A stretch of DNA of 64,000 bases from an uncultured Propionivibrio sp. (GTDB lineage: Bacteria > Pseudomonadota > Gammaproteobacteria > Burkholderiales > Rhodocyclaceae), in contig CALAIL010000027.1 of NCBI GenBank assembly GCA_937923255.1, positions 1 through 64,000 on the forward strand, read 5' to 3'. Below the pieces are notes generated by a model, which saw nothing but the letters and a program-made list of their open reading frames with translations, had not been told where the DNA came from and ran no database searches. Shown piece by piece: positions 44,003-53,493 of this stretch (position 1 is its first letter; each line of letters begins with the position of its first letter). A program made the position numbers and the translations under genes.

Positions 44003-45307
44003 TTAACGCAGCCAGCCTTTCCGGTTGAAAAACCAGAAGGGAATGGCGATGGAGCAGATCATCAGCAACAGGGCGAAGGGATAGCCGTACTCCCATTCCA
44101 GTTCGGGAAACCAGCCCTTGAAGTTCATACCGTAGATACTGGCGATCAGCGTCGGCGGCAGCATGGCGACCGAGGCGACGGAAAAGATTTTGATGACCTT
44201 GTTCTGGTTGATGTTGATAAAACCGACCAGCGCATCCATCAGAAAGTTGATTTTTCCGAACAGGAATGAGGTATGGCCGTCCACCGACTCGATGTCACGC
44301 AAAATCTGGCGGGCGTCCTCGACCTGGTCGGCGTTCAGGATTTTGCCGCGCATCAGAAAGGAGACAGCGCGCCGGGTATCGTGCACATTGCGCCGAATGC
44401 GGCCGTTGAGATCTTCTTCTCCGGCAATGTCGGCGAGAATCTTGGCGGCGTCGGCATCGCTCAGTTCGTTGCCCAGCACGTGCTGGCCGGCCTCGCCGAG
44501 CGAGGCGTAAATATCTTCAAGCGCATCGGCGGAATATTCGACATCGGCCGCATAGAGATCGAGCAGCACATCCTTGCCGTCGGTGACGTAGCCGGGCTGG
44601 GTGCGTGCGCGCAGCCGTTGCAGGCGGAAGACCGGCAGTTCTTCGGGGCGAACGGTGAAGAGCACATCCTGATGCAGAATCAGCGCGACGGCGACGTTGC
44701 GCGATTCTTCTTTGGTGTCGAGCAGGAAATCTGAGTGTAGGTGGATTTCGCCGCTGTCCATGACGTAGAAACGCGCACTGGCTTCCAGGTCGGTCAGATT
44801 GCTCGGATTGGGCAGAACCACACCGAAAAAACGGCCAACCCAGGCGCGGATTTCCGGCGTCGGCGCGACCAGATCGACCCAGATCGGCTTGAGCGACTTC
44901 AAGTCATACGGCGTGTTGACGTTGATCTGGTTGAGGCGGCCGTTACGCAGCTCGAATGCTGTGACGGAGGTTTTTTCATTGCGCAGGTGGCTCTCGCAGA
45001 TTAAATCTTCGCGGATGTCGTCGGAGAGGATTTCGAGAATGGCCTCGCCGCGTTCGGCGCGTACTTCGTTCCACACCAGCAGCCGGTCTTCGGGCGCCAG
45101 AGCCTCAATGGCGGCAGCGATATCGGCCAGTGACATCCGTTCGAGCAAGGCATGCAGGCGTTCGGCGTATTGCCCGTATTCCGGGGTTTCGGAGGGCTCC
45201 GGCGAATACGGATCCTGTCGCAGTTCAGAGTTTTCGGCGAGCTTTTGCTGGGCCAGCAGTTCCGAAATGGCCTCCAGATCATTGATCGACAGTTTTTCTT
45301 CGCTCAT
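44003..45307 (-). CDS. corA: CorA-type magnesium/divalent cation transporter with MgtE-N-like extension
   Basis: Inner-membrane channel for Mg2+ (and possibly Co2+/Ni2+). From ATG 45307 (AGGAGG upstream) it is 434 aa, about 100 more than E. coli CorA. The C-terminal part is standard CorA: long cytoplasmic helices, two final membrane helices and the selectivity loop YGMNFKGWFPELEW near residue 393. The first 110 residues are helical and contain LHALLERMSLADIAAAIEAL and LAPEDRLLVWNEVRAERGEAILEIL (starts near 50 and 70), which resemble the MgtE N-terminal superhelical repeats. A longer frame to 45691 has no homology. Confidence 0.9.
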   Translation of the reverse strand: MSEEKLSINDLEAISELLAQQKLAENSELRQDPYSPEPSETPEYGQYAERLHALLERMSLADIAAAIEALAPEDRLLVWNEVRAERGEAILEILSDDIREDLICESHLRNEKTSVTAFELRNGRLNQINVNTPYDLKSLKPIWVDLVAPTPEIRAWVGRFFGVVLPNPSNLTDLEASARFYVMDSGEIHLHSDFLLDTKEESRNVAVALILHQDVLFTVRPEELPVFRLQRLRARTQPGYVTDGKDVLLDLYAADVEYSADALEDIYASLGEAGQHVLGNELSDADAAKILADIAGEEDLNGRIRRNVHDTRRAVSFLMRGKILNADQVEDARQILRDIESVDGHTSFLFGKINFLMDALVGFININQNKVIKIFSVASVAMLPPTLIASIYGMNFKGWFPELEWEYGYPFALLLMICSIAIPFWFFNRKGWLR

Positions 45308-45489
45308 CGGAGCCTCCTCTATCGCCAAGTCGCCAAAGGCGAAGTGGAATCCATAAAGCGGCATTTCTGCGCCCGTCCTTGTGCGGTGGGCCGCCCGCAG
45401 CGTTATTTCAGGTTCCACGGTAGTTGGATCGGCGGCGATTTTAGCATGTATGTAGGGCGCATACGCCGGGCCCTGTTGACCGGCGGTGG

Positions 45490-45530
45490 CCTGAAACGCC
45501 CGTAAATCGCGGGCTTCCGCGCGGTGGTAG
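45490..45530. repeat. Solo copy of the 39-bp repeat unit
   Basis: One unit beginning cctgaaacgcccgtaaatcgc with GCCCG.../CGGGC half-sites and a ttccgcgcggtggt linker. It lies 4 bp beyond the 3' end of mtgA, in the gap before corA. It matches the consensus of the arrays at 0.1-0.5, 10.8, 29.8 and 53.5 kb. Confidence 0.55.
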
Positions 45531-45533
45531 CGC

Positions 45534-46250
45534 CTACGGAATCTGCGCAGCAGGCATATGCCGGCGGATGGATTCGCTGCGTGCGGCCAGTATCGGCGAT
45601 GTGCGGTGTGTGTCGAAATAGCGTGGTCGCGGCACCATGGCGGCCAGCCGCGCCGCCTGTTCCGCCGAAAGTTGCGTGGCGGAAACGCCAAAGTAGTGCC
45701 AGGCGGCCGCTTCCGCGCCGAAGATGCCGTTACCCCATTCGATGACGTTGAGGTAAACCTCCAAGATACGGCGCTTGCTCCATGTCGTTTCGATCATCAG
45801 CGTGATGACGGCTTCCTGGGCCTTCCGCCACAGCGTCTTATCCGGCGTCAGCAGCAGGTTTTTGGCCAACTGCTGGCTGATCGTCGAGCCGCCGGCGACG
45901 ATTTTCCCCCGCCGCCGGTTGCGCGCCAGCGCCTTTTCGATGCCGTCCCAGTCGAAGCCGTCGTGCTGCATGAAGCGGCTGTCCTCGGCGGCGATCAGGG
46001 CGCGTTTAAGATGCGGCGAAATACGTTCGTAATCAACCCAGCCTTGCTGCAATGCCGCCTTGGGATCGTTGGCGCGCAGCGCGTCGAGTCGAAGTTCCAT
46101 GAAGCGCGTCATGTCAGGGTTGATCGTGCGCCACCAGAGCACCCAGCCAAACAGCCAGCCTTCGTAGAGCAGCACGAGCGTCAACACGGCGAGCAGCGCG
46201 CGTTTGAACCAGCGGACAAGGGTAAGCAGGCGTGTCGTGCCGCGGCTCAT
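45534..46250 (-). CDS. mtgA: Monofunctional peptidoglycan glycosyltransferase
   Basis: Inner-membrane GT51 enzyme that polymerises lipid II into glycan strands, with no transpeptidase domain. The 238-aa protein has one N-terminal membrane helix (about residues 17-38), the catalytic [16 protein letters not shown] motif near 87, [15 protein letters not shown] near 119 and [13 protein letters not shown] near 164. The ATG overlaps the aroE stop (ATGA). It is the last gene of the uppP operon. Confidence 0.95.
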   Translation of the reverse strand: MSRGTTRLLTLVRWFKRALLAVLTLVLLYEGWLFGWVLWWRTINPDMTRFMELRLDALRANDPKAALQQGWVDYERISPHLKRALIAAEDSRFMQHDGFDWDGIEKALARNRRRGKIVAGGSTISQQLAKNLLLTPDKTLWRKAQEAVITLMIETTWSKRRILEVYLNVIEWGNGIFGAEAAAWHYFGVSATQLSAEQAARLAAMVPRPRYFDTHRTSPILAARSESIRRHMPAAQIP

Positions 46251-47065
46251 TGCGCCGCCAGCAGCTGTGTCATGACGGGACGGCAATCTGGGCGCACGCC
46301 GCGCCAGACAAAGAAAGATTCCGCCGCCTGACTGACCAGCATGCCCAGGCCATCGGCATAGCGCGCCGCGCCCTGCTGTTCGGCAAAGGTGCGAAACGGC
46401 GTTTGCGCCAGCCCGTACATCATCGCGTAGGCCAGACTACCGGCGGCAAACAGCCCGCTGGGCAACGGCGGCATGAGGGCGTTCAGACTTGCCGATGTCG
46501 CGTCGATAACGAGGTCGAACGATTGTCCACCGAGTTCGTCGTAGCCGCAGCCGGTGATGGCGCCCTGCGCGGCAAAACGTTCGGCCAGCGCCTTGGCGTT
46601 GGCGACGGTGCGATTGGCGATGGTCAGCGCGCGCGGGCGCTGTTCGAGCAGCGGGCCGCAGACGCCGCGCGCCGCGCCGCCGGCGCCGAGCATCAGGATG
46701 CGCGAGCCGGTGAGGGAGACGCCGAGGTGGTCAATAAGGTCACGCACGAGACCGGCGCCGTCCGTGTTGTCGCCAAGGATTTCGCCGTCGCAAAAGCTCA
46801 GCGTATTGACCGCGCCGGCCAGCGCCGCGCGCGGCGTCAGGCGCGTGGCAAGCTGATAGGCCGCCTGCTTGAACGGTACGGTGACGTTGGCGCCCTTGCC
46901 GCCGGCGGCGATGAATGCCCGCACATTGCCCGCGAAGTCGTCGAGCGGCGCGAGAATGGCTTCGTACCGGAGATCCTGCCCGGTCTGTTGGGCAAAGGCG
47001 CTATGGATGCGCGGCGATTGGCTGTGGCGGATGGGGTTGCCGAAAACACAGTATTGATCGGTCAT
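46247..47065 (-). CDS. aroE: Shikimate 5-dehydrogenase
   Basis: NADPH-dependent reduction of 3-dehydroshikimate in the aromatic amino acid pathway. The 272-aa protein has shikimate-binding [12 protein letters not shown] near residue 10 and the catalytic Lys/Asp pair in NVTVPFKQ near 60 and NTDGAGLV near 101. The NADP motif GAGGAARGV is near 126. [15 protein letters not shown] near 231 and a [14 protein letters not shown]-terminus are also visible. It is 38 bp after the tonB-like gene. Confidence 0.95.
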   Translation of the reverse strand: MTDQYCVFGNPIRHSQSPRIHSAFAQQTGQDLRYEAILAPLDDFAGNVRAFIAAGGKGANVTVPFKQAAYQLATRLTPRAALAGAVNTLSFCDGEILGDNTDGAGLVRDLIDHLGVSLTGSRILMLGAGGAARGVCGPLLEQRPRALTIANRTVANAKALAERFAAQGAITGCGYDELGGQSFDLVIDATSASLNALMPPLPSGLFAAGSLAYAMMYGLAQTPFRTFAEQQGAARYADGLGMLVSQAAESFFVWRGVRPDCRPVMTQLLAAQ

Positions 47066-47103
47066 GGCAGTCTGGGGCCAGCGCCTGGCGGCAACCTTCC
47101 GCG

Positions 47104-48033
47104 TTATTGGGCTTCCCGCGATTCGAGCTGGTTGCCGCGGGTGAAGGTCAGCGTGCGGGCGAAGCCAAAGTTATCGAAGCGCTCGTCTGCGCCTTGCGGG
47201 ATCGGGCCGTAGGGGGCGCCCATGGTGACAATGCGCTGGGCAGCTTTGTCCAGGACGGGGCTGCCCGAGGATTTGCGGATTTCAACCTCCTGGTAGAGCG
47301 CGCCGTCTTCCCGCTTGAGGACGACCCAGACAGTGACCGAGCCATAGACTTTGCCCTTGGCAGCCGAGGGGTAGTTCAGCGTACCGATGCGTTCGACCTT
47401 GCGCTTCCAGGCGTCGAGGAAAGCAGCCTGCGGATAGTAGCTGGCGCGCGTGCCGACGGTTTTTAAGCGTGGGCGTTTGTTGTAGGCGTCGACGCTACGG
47501 GCGATTTCGCCTTGCAGTTTGGCCATTTCCAGCGCGCGGTTAGCCAGATCGCGGCCGCTGATCGGCGCGGTGGCCGGCGTCGAAGGCGCTTCCGCTTCTT
47601 TTTCCGTCTTGGCTGGCGGCGCAATCGGCTTGCTGCGTGTGCGCGTCAATAAACGTTGCTGGCGCGCTTCCAGTTCCTGAATTCGCTGCTGGGCCTGCTC
47701 CATGTCGTCGCCGGCTTTTTCTTCGCTCGAGGCGGGGAGCGGCGTTTTGGCGCGGCGGTCCTGGTCGGTATCGCCGCCACCGTCGAGGTTGGTCTGCGCC
47801 AGCGCCTGGGCGTCGGTCGGCCGCCGTGCGGATTTGCTATTGACCAGAATGATTTCCAGCGCATTGTCGCGGAAGGCGCGTGAAGCTTCCGGGTAAGTGA
47901 AGTTGACCGCCAGCGCCAGGGCGTGCAGGACAAATGATGCGCCAATGCCAAACCATAGGTACGGGTTGGCGCCTGGCTGCTGCCAGGGCGGTGTGAACGT
48001 GGGTTCTTGAGGCGCGGTTTTCATATCGTTCAC
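47104..48033 (-). CDS. tonB: TonB C-terminal domain protein
   Basis: A 309-aa energy-transducing protein predicted to be anchored by one N-terminal helix (about residues 27-47, [16 protein letters not shown]) with a periplasmic body. The middle is charged with coiled-coil potential ([18 protein letters not shown]) and a Lys/Pro/Ala segment. The C-terminal TonB fold runs from about residue 205 ([23 protein letters not shown]) through [18 protein letters not shown] and [15 protein letters not shown]. Such long versions are common in Betaproteobacteria. Its stop precedes aroE, and its start follows the RNase gene stop by 1 bp. Confidence 0.85.
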   Translation of the reverse strand: MNDMKTAPQEPTFTPPWQQPGANPYLWFGIGASFVLHALALAVNFTYPEASRAFRDNALEIILVNSKSARRPTDAQALAQTNLDGGGDTDQDRRAKTPLPASSEEKAGDDMEQAQQRIQELEARQQRLLTRTRSKPIAPPAKTEKEAEAPSTPATAPISGRDLANRALEMAKLQGEIARSVDAYNKRPRLKTVGTRASYYPQAAFLDAWKRKVERIGTLNYPSAAKGKVYGSVTVWVVLKREDGALYQEVEIRKSSGSPVLDKAAQRIVTMGAPYGPIPQGADERFDNFGFARTLTFTRGNQLESREAQ

Positions 48034-48034
48034 T

Positions 48035-50059
48035 TCAGACGTCTGCGGTTTCCATGAGGAGCACAGGAGGTTTTTGCAGCTCCCATGTTGTTTGTTCGGG
48101 TGACGGTGGGTCGTCTATCGTACTACCCGTGTCGTGTTCGTCTTGTCTCGCGCAGTCGGACGGCGTTTCCAGGGTCTCGCGGTAGCGGCAGGTCAGCGCC
48201 AGCGTCAGCAGGTCACTGGCGTCGATGTCGAGGCGGACGCGGCTGCCGGGCGGAAGCGCCGGTAGCGAAGCGATGCGCTGGAGCAGCGGCAGGGCGTCGA
48301 GTTTGACAAGTTCGTCGCGGCGCACGGTGGCGTCGATCGTCGTGCGCGCTTCCTGCGCCAGCCAGCGCAGGCACCAGTAGCGTTCCATAGTGCGCTGGAA
48401 ATCGGCATAGGCGGCATAGGTCAGTTCGAAATCGCGCAAGGCGGCATAGAGGAGATCGGATTTGGGCTTGAACGGCGGCGGATCGCCGCGCAGGCAGGCG
48501 ATCAGCTGCCACTGGTTGAGCAGGTCGACGTAGCGGCGCAGCGGCGAGGATGACCAGGCGTATTGTGCGACGCCAAGCCCTTCGTGCGCCTGTGGCGCCG
48601 TGGTCAAGCGGACTTTGCCGGCGCTTTGCGCACGGTAAATGGCGGCGATTCCATTGTCTGCGAACAGGCTTCCCCATAGGCTGTTGGCGACGATCATCAG
48701 TTCGGAAACCAGCGTGTCGAGCGGGCTGCCGCGCGGCCGCTCAGTGATCGTGACGCGGCAGGCCTGCGCATCGGCGAGGTCGCCTTCGATGTGGAACGAA
48801 TAATCGCGATCTCCCTGTGCGGCGGCGGTTTTTCCGCGCCGCGCCAGACAAGCCTGCGCCAGTTGCCAGAGTATGCTCAGCTCGCTGGCGAAAGGAAAGT
48901 CGCCCAGCCCGGCAGCGAGCATCTGCGCATTGAACAGGGGTTCCAGATCGTGGTGCCGCAAATTGGCGACGACAGGTACGCGCTCAATGTGCGATTCGTG
49001 CGCTGTAATCGAGAAATCCTGTGCAACGGTGAGATACAGCGAGAGCGTCGGGCAGTCGTGCCCCTGGCGCAACGTAAAGCGTTCGACCAGCGCATTGGGC
49101 AGCATGGTGATCTTGTCGCCCGGCATGTAGACGGTGGAGAGGCGTTCGCGCGCCAGTGCGCCGAGCGGCGAATCGGGCGCGAACCCTAGTCCCGGCGCGG
49201 CGATGTGAATGCCGACGCGCCAGCCGCCTTCCGCCAAGGGCGTCAGCGAGAACGCATCGTCGATTTCGGTGGTCGCCGCATCGTCAATGGAAAAGGCGCG
49301 CACATCAGCGCGCGGCAGCGTTTCCGCCAGGGCGGCAAGTGAGGCATCGACGGCGTCGATTTCGGGCTGTGCCGCGGGAAAGTCGACGCCGCGCGGGAAA
49401 TATTCACGAAGAAAACGGCGCAGATGGTAGGCGTATGGCGAGGGAATTGCACCGCAGCGCGCCAGCAGGCATGTCGGCGACAGTCCGGTCCGGGCGCAGG
49501 CGGCTTCGAGTGCTTTGGTTTCGCTGCGGTTGCGGTCAGGCTGGTAGAGCAACATATCGAGCAGCGGCGGGAATTCGGGAGGCAAGGTGAAGGCGGTGAG
49601 TTCGTTCGCCATGCGTTCGATGGCCAGCGCCTGCTGGCGTTTCTTTTCCAGACCGGCGAGCGCGGCGGCCAGGATGTCGGGCGGTGCCTTGCGGAAGCGC
49701 CCTTTGCCTTTGCGGTGGAAATAGATCGGCGCGGCATGCAGGGCAAACAATAATGCCGCGGCTTCGGTTGCGCTGGCCTTGCTGCCGTTATCGCCAAAGT
49801 ATTCGTCGGCCAGTTCGGCAAAGGCAAATTCGCCTTCGCCCGCGCATTCCCAGAGAAAGAGCGTATCAATGTCGGCGGCCAGCGCCTCGGCCTGGCCCAG
49901 CAGTTCGCTCGGCGCGGGCGTCTGGAAGCGCAGCAGGACGTTGGCGGCTTTGACCTTGAGGCGCTTGCCGGATACCGCTTCGACCTGCAACGAAGTGTCG
50001 TTGTCGGTCATGACGGTGGCGGTCTTAAAACTGCCGTCCTCTTCGAACAATACGTACAT
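48035..50059 (-). CDS. rnb: RNase II/VacB-family 3'-5' exoribonuclease
   Basis: A 674-aa processive RNA exonuclease with the RNB catalytic domain. The metal site DVRAFSIDDAATTEIDDAFSL (acidic residues near 280-292) is intact, and GDKITMLPNALVERFTLRQG near 342 and SSPLRRYVDLLNQW near 527 follow the family. The N-terminal 200 residues replace the usual cold-shock domains with a helical region. The S1 domain at the C-terminus is reduced. The ATG at 50059 (MYVLFEEDG) is the family start. A longer frame to 50200 overlaps yqiA. It lies 7 bp after yqiA. Confidence 0.88.
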   Translation of the reverse strand: MYVLFEEDGSFKTATVMTDNDTSLQVEAVSGKRLKVKAANVLLRFQTPAPSELLGQAEALAADIDTLFLWECAGEGEFAFAELADEYFGDNGSKASATEAAALLFALHAAPIYFHRKGKGRFRKAPPDILAAALAGLEKKRQQALAIERMANELTAFTLPPEFPPLLDMLLYQPDRNRSETKALEAACARTGLSPTCLLARCGAIPSPYAYHLRRFLREYFPRGVDFPAAQPEIDAVDASLAALAETLPRADVRAFSIDDAATTEIDDAFSLTPLAEGGWRVGIHIAAPGLGFAPDSPLGALARERLSTVYMPGDKITMLPNALVERFTLRQGHDCPTLSLYLTVAQDFSITAHESHIERVPVVANLRHHDLEPLFNAQMLAAGLGDFPFASELSILWQLAQACLARRGKTAAAQGDRDYSFHIEGDLADAQACRVTITERPRGSPLDTLVSELMIVANSLWGSLFADNGIAAIYRAQSAGKVRLTTAPQAHEGLGVAQYAWSSSPLRRYVDLLNQWQLIACLRGDPPPFKPKSDLLYAALRDFELTYAAYADFQRTMERYWCLRWLAQEARTTIDATVRRDELVKLDALPLLQRIASLPALPPGSRVRLDIDASDLLTLALTCRYRETLETPSDCARQDEHDTGSTIDDPPSPEQTTWELQKPPVLLMETADV

Positions 50060-50066
50060 CGGCAAA

Positions 50067-50642
50067 TTATAACCCGCAGAATTCAAGGAGTTGCGGCACC
50101 ATTTCAGGGAAACGGGTGAAGCTGTGGTCGCCGCCTTCAAAGACGGCCTGCTTGCATCCCTCGTAGCGTTGGACGGCTTTACGGTAGTCGAGCACCTCAT
50201 CGCCGGTTTCGACCATCAGGAAGTAGCGTCCGGGCGTGATTTTGGGCGCTTCGAGCGCGCGAAGCTGGGCGAGATGCGCTTCGGTGAATTCAAAGGGGGC
50301 GCCGGTGTGCAGGTTGGTTTGCGGGCCGAGGTATTTTTCCAGCGAAGCCGGCGCGGCGACGGCCGGATTGATCAGCGCAGCGCGCAGCAGATGTTTTTCC
50401 GCCAGCCAGGTGGCGTAATAGCCGCCGAGCGAGCTGCCGATCAGCGTTAAGGGGCCGACGCGGCTTTCGATGATCGCTTCGGCCTGGGCGATGGCTTCGT
50501 TGGGTACGGTCGAAAGCGCCGGACATATCAGCCGGTAGCCCTGACCGCGTGCCTTGAGAGCGTTGGACAGTTCGCGGACTTTCCAGGATGCGGGGGAGGA
50601 AGCGAAGCCATGCAGGTAGAGAATCGAAGACATTGAGGACAT
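50067..50642 (-). CDS. yqiA: YqiA-type esterase (alpha/beta hydrolase)
   Basis: A 191-aa cytoplasmic serine esterase of the UPF0227 family acting on short acyl esters in E. coli. It begins SILYLHGFASSPASWK (oxyanion HGF near residue 11), has nucleophile Ser in LIGSSLGGYYATWLA near 69, INPAVAAP near 91, and the His of the triad in GGDHSFTRF near 176. Its ATG directly abuts the uppP stop, indicating translational coupling. Confidence 0.9.
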   Translation of the reverse strand: MSSMSSILYLHGFASSPASWKVRELSNALKARGQGYRLICPALSTVPNEAIAQAEAIIESRVGPLTLIGSSLGGYYATWLAEKHLLRAALINPAVAAPASLEKYLGPQTNLHTGAPFEFTEAHLAQLRALEAPKITPGRYFLMVETGDEVLDYRKAVQRYEGCKQAVFEGGDHSFTRFPEMVPQLLEFCGL

Positions 50643-51464
50643 TTAGGCGCTCCAGGCAATCAGGTCGAGTTGCCAGGTTAGCAGCACGATGCAGCCAAAC
50701 GCGATGCGATACCAGGCAAACGGAGTGAAGTCGTGGCTGGAGATAAAGCGTAACAACCAGCGCACACAAAGAAAGGCGGAAACAAAGGCGCTGATAAAGC
50801 CAACGCTCCACAAGCCAATGTCGTCCAGGCGCACCAGCGCCCAGTCCTTGTAAAGTTTGTACAGCGTTGCGGCGAACAGCGTCGGAATGGCGAGAAAAAA
50901 AGAGAATTCGGCGGCGGCGCGGCGCGACAGCCCCAGAAACAGGCCGCCGATAATCGTGGCTCCTGATCGTGACGTTCCGGGGATCAGCGCCAACGCCTGC
51001 ATACAGCCCAGCTTGAGGGCGTCAGTGGGCGAGAGGTCATCGACCGATTCGATGCGTACGCGATGCGGGCGGCGTTCTGCCCACAGGATGATAAATGCCC
51101 CGATGATGAACGCCAGTGCGACCGGCAGGGGCTGGAAGAGATAGGCCTCGATCGTTTTCTTGAAGAGCAGGCCGAGAATGGCGAGCGGCAAAAAGGCGAT
51201 GAACAGGTTGAGCGCAAAGCGCTGGGCGGCGCGTTCGCGCGGCAGGCCGGTAAGCACCTGGGCGATTTTTACGCGGTATTCCCAGCAGACGGCAAGAATG
51301 GCGCCCGACTGGATGACGACCTCGAACAGTTTGCCGCGCGCGTCGTTGAAACCGAGCAGATCACCGGCAAGGATCAGATGGCCGGTCGAGGAGACCGGCA
51401 GAAATTCGGTCAAACCTTCGACAATGCCAAGAATCAGCGCTTGAATGAGCGAGGCAAGTTCCAC
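50643..51464 (-). CDS. uppP: Undecaprenyl-diphosphatase UppP (BacA)
   Basis: Inner-membrane enzyme that recycles the lipid carrier for peptidoglycan and confers bacitracin tolerance. From GTG 51464 the protein is 273 aa, the usual length, with about seven to eight helices. Active-site motifs are [17 protein letters not shown] near residue 17 and [11 protein letters not shown] near 170. The longer frame to 51563 adds a non-homologous tail. It is the first gene of uppP-yqiA-rnb-tonB-aroE-mtgA. Confidence 0.94.
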   Translation of the reverse strand: MELASLIQALILGIVEGLTEFLPVSSTGHLILAGDLLGFNDARGKLFEVVIQSGAILAVCWEYRVKIAQVLTGLPRERAAQRFALNLFIAFLPLAILGLLFKKTIEAYLFQPLPVALAFIIGAFIILWAERRPHRVRIESVDDLSPTDALKLGCMQALALIPGTSRSGATIIGGLFLGLSRRAAAEFSFFLAIPTLFAATLYKLYKDWALVRLDDIGLWSVGFISAFVSAFLCVRWLLRFISSHDFTPFAWYRIAFGCIVLLTWQLDLIAWSA

Positions 51465-51864
51465 AAAAAGTCCACAAAAGATCCGGAAAATCCGGCGGTG
51501 CCCGAGAAAACGGCTGCGGGTCTGAAGAGAATTCCCCCATTGCCTTAGCCGTCCTGCCGGCACAGGTGATATGCAGCGCCGGCGGCAGGCTTCGGGGAAT
51601 TCGGGAAGGTGAGAATTCTAGCAGGCGGGTGCTTTTCCGTGGCCTTTTCCATGTCGGTTTCTGACTGCGGAAAACCGAGGTTGAAACCGACATTTTCACT
51701 ATGTGAGAATGCGCGGCCGTTCTTTATCTCGACGGAATTTGGAAAGATGCCCTCCGCCCATCAATCCGCAACCGGCCGTGCCTGATTTTTGCGCATGGCC
51801 GTGAGTGGAGCGTCCACGGGCGGTTCGACAATATTGCTTGACACTTATGATCAGGAGAGTGCCA
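51465..51864. other. 400-bp gap between divergent uppP and satP, with an 11-bp inverted repeat
   Basis: No gene is seen. ATGTCGGTTTC (51651-51661) and GAAACCGACAT (51683-51693) form a perfect 11-bp inverted repeat spaced by 21 bp. There is no T-tract on either side. It may be a regulator site or an RNA hairpin. Confidence 0.6.
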
Positions 51865-52488
51865 ATGAGTACCGCAGGTTCCGCAGAAACACAGCATGTC
51901 AAAATCGCCGTTGCCAACCCGACGGCATTGGGGCTGTTCGGCCTGGCGATGGTGACATTCGTCGCCGCGTCGCAAAAGCTGGAAATTACCACCGGCTTGT
52001 CTTTCGTGATCGTCTACGCCATTTTCCTCGGCGCGACCGCCCAGTTAATCGCCTGCATTCTCGACTTTCTGCATGAGAACATCTGGGGCGGCACGGTGTT
52101 TGGCGCGTATGCCTTCTTTTGGTATGCCGTGGCGACGGCCTGGATGATGAAAATGGGCGTGTTCGGCCCGGAACTGGCGGCGGCTTGTGATACCAAGCAG
52201 CTGGGCTTTGCCTTCCTCGGCTACCTGATTTTCTCGGTGATGATGACGCTGGGCGCGATGGAGGTCAGCAAGCTGATCTTCATTACGATGGTCATGATCG
52301 ACATTCTGCTGGCGGCGCTGGCGCTGAATGCCTTCGGCGTGGCTCCGCATACGACCCATGTGATCGGCGCATACGCGGAACTGGCGACCTCGCTGCTCTC
52401 GTTCTACGGCGCCTCGGCGGTGGTGCTCAATACGTTCTTCGGCCGGCCGTTCTTGCCTGTCGGCAAGCCGTTCGGGATTTTCAAGTAA
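51865..52488 (+). CDS. satP: Acetate/succinate transporter, GPR1/FUN34/YaaH (SatP) family
   Basis: A 207-aa inner-membrane proton-coupled carrier for acetate and succinate. The six-helix fold starts with the family NP motif in ANPTALGLFGLAMVTF near residue 17. FLHENIWGGTVFGAYAFFW near 70 and FLGYLIFSVMMTLGAM near 118 follow. AGGAGAG lies before the ATG at 51865; a longer frame from 51805 has no support. Acetate uptake fits a host that also carries PFOR, though they are not adjacent. A strong terminator follows. Confidence 0.9.
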   Translation: MSTAGSAETQHVKIAVANPTALGLFGLAMVTFVAASQKLEITTGLSFVIVYAIFLGATAQLIACILDFLHENIWGGTVFGAYAFFWYAVATAWMMKMGVFGPELAAACDTKQLGFAFLGYLIFSVMMTLGAMEVSKLIFITMVMIDILLAALALNAFGVAPHTTHVIGAYAELATSLLSFYGASAVVLNTFFGRPFLPVGKPFGIFK

Positions 52489-52575
52489 GCAGCCAAGCGG
52501 TTTTTGACAAGGTGATGTCTTGTAATCGGCAAGGCCATCGAGCGCCGTGAATTGATGCGGCGCAGCGGGCTTTTG

Positions 52576-52608
52576 ACGGCGGGCGGGAGCGTCCGCCGTT
52601 TGTTTTTT
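52576..52608 (+). terminator. Rho-independent terminator after satP
   Basis: ACGGCGG (52576-52582) pairs with CCGCCGT (52593-52599) and is followed by TTTGTTTTTT. Position and shape are typical. Confidence 0.75.
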
Positions 52609-52646
52609 GCCGTCAGGCCGTAATTTTTAGCGAGGAGCGCCGGGAG

Positions 52647-53285
52647 ATGCCTGTCAGCATGGATCAATGTGCGGCGTTTCTGGCGGCGGCGGTGTTGATT
52701 ACGCTTTCGCCCGGGCCGGATAACCTGATGGTCATCAGCCTGAGCATGTCGCGCGGGCGGGCGCAGGGCACGGCATTCGGCCTGGGCTGCGCGCTGGGTT
52801 GCCTGAGCCATACATTGCTGGCGGCGCTCGGCATTAGCGCGCTGATTGCCGCGTTCCCTGCCGCTTTTGGTGCATTGAAACTGTGCGGCGGCGGGTATCT
52901 GGTCTGGCTGGGCATTCAGGCGTTGCGCCATCGCGGTAGCGTGGATGCCGCGCAAACCCAATCATTATCGGGCGCGGCGGATTCCGTCGCGCGCTTTTTT
53001 GCCAAAGGCGCGCTGGTCAATGCGATCAACCCGAAGGTGGTGATCTTTTTTCTTTCGTTTCTGCCGCAATTTGTCGACGCCGGGCGCGGTCAGGTTGCCG
53101 CCCAGACGGTCGTGCTGGGCGGGCTGTTTACCGCGCAGGCTTGCGTGATCTTTGGCTTGCTCGGCTATTTTTCCGGCGCATTTGGGCAGTGGCTTGGTCG
53201 CCATGCGCGCGCCGGCGTCTGGCTGCACCACGTCTCGGGTGTGATTTTTCTCGGCCTGGGTGCGCGTTTGTTATTGCTGCCTTGA
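52647..53285 (+). CDS. LysE/RhtB family amino-acid exporter
   Basis: A 212-aa inner-membrane exporter of amino acids or their derivatives, with about six helices. The family signature SPGPDNLMVIS near residue 21 is followed by RGRAQGTAFGLGCALGCLSHTL near 36 and GGGYLVWLGIQALR near 82. FFAKGALVNAINPKVVIFFLSFLPQF near 116 marks the second half. A GGGAG site precedes the ATG. The substrate cannot be predicted. A repeat-related hairpin and array D follow. Confidence 0.9.
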   Translation: MPVSMDQCAAFLAAAVLITLSPGPDNLMVISLSMSRGRAQGTAFGLGCALGCLSHTLLAALGISALIAAFPAAFGALKLCGGGYLVWLGIQALRHRGSVDAAQTQSLSGAADSVARFFAKGALVNAINPKVVIFFLSFLPQFVDAGRGQVAAQTVVLGGLFTAQACVIFGLLGYFSGAFGQWLGRHARAGVWLHHVSGVIFLGLGARLLLLP

Positions 53286-53330
53286 CGGGACACCCGCAGC
53301 CCCTGGAAACAATGCAGAAAACATAAAATG

Positions 53331-53363
53331 CCCTGAGGCCCTTTAAATACGAGGGGTTCAGGG
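53331..53363 (+). terminator. Hairpin after lysE, a solo unit of the 39-bp family
   Basis: CCCTGA (53331-53336) pairs with TCAGGG (53358-53363), and an inner CCCT pairs with AGGG around an AT-rich loop. The core CCCTTTAAATACGAGGGG is the same design as the 39-bp repeats. A short A-rich stretch follows, so termination is uncertain on the + strand. Confidence 0.5.
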
Positions 53364-53493
53364 TGTCAAAAAACATAAACCGAAAAATAGCGGCTTCCTT
53401 TGCAAAAATAGGCGTGCCGTACGGGATGTCCTGGCTGCGGCGCGCCGCCTTGTTTTTTTGGCAAAGTCGCACCGCTATAAAAAGAGCTGGCCT

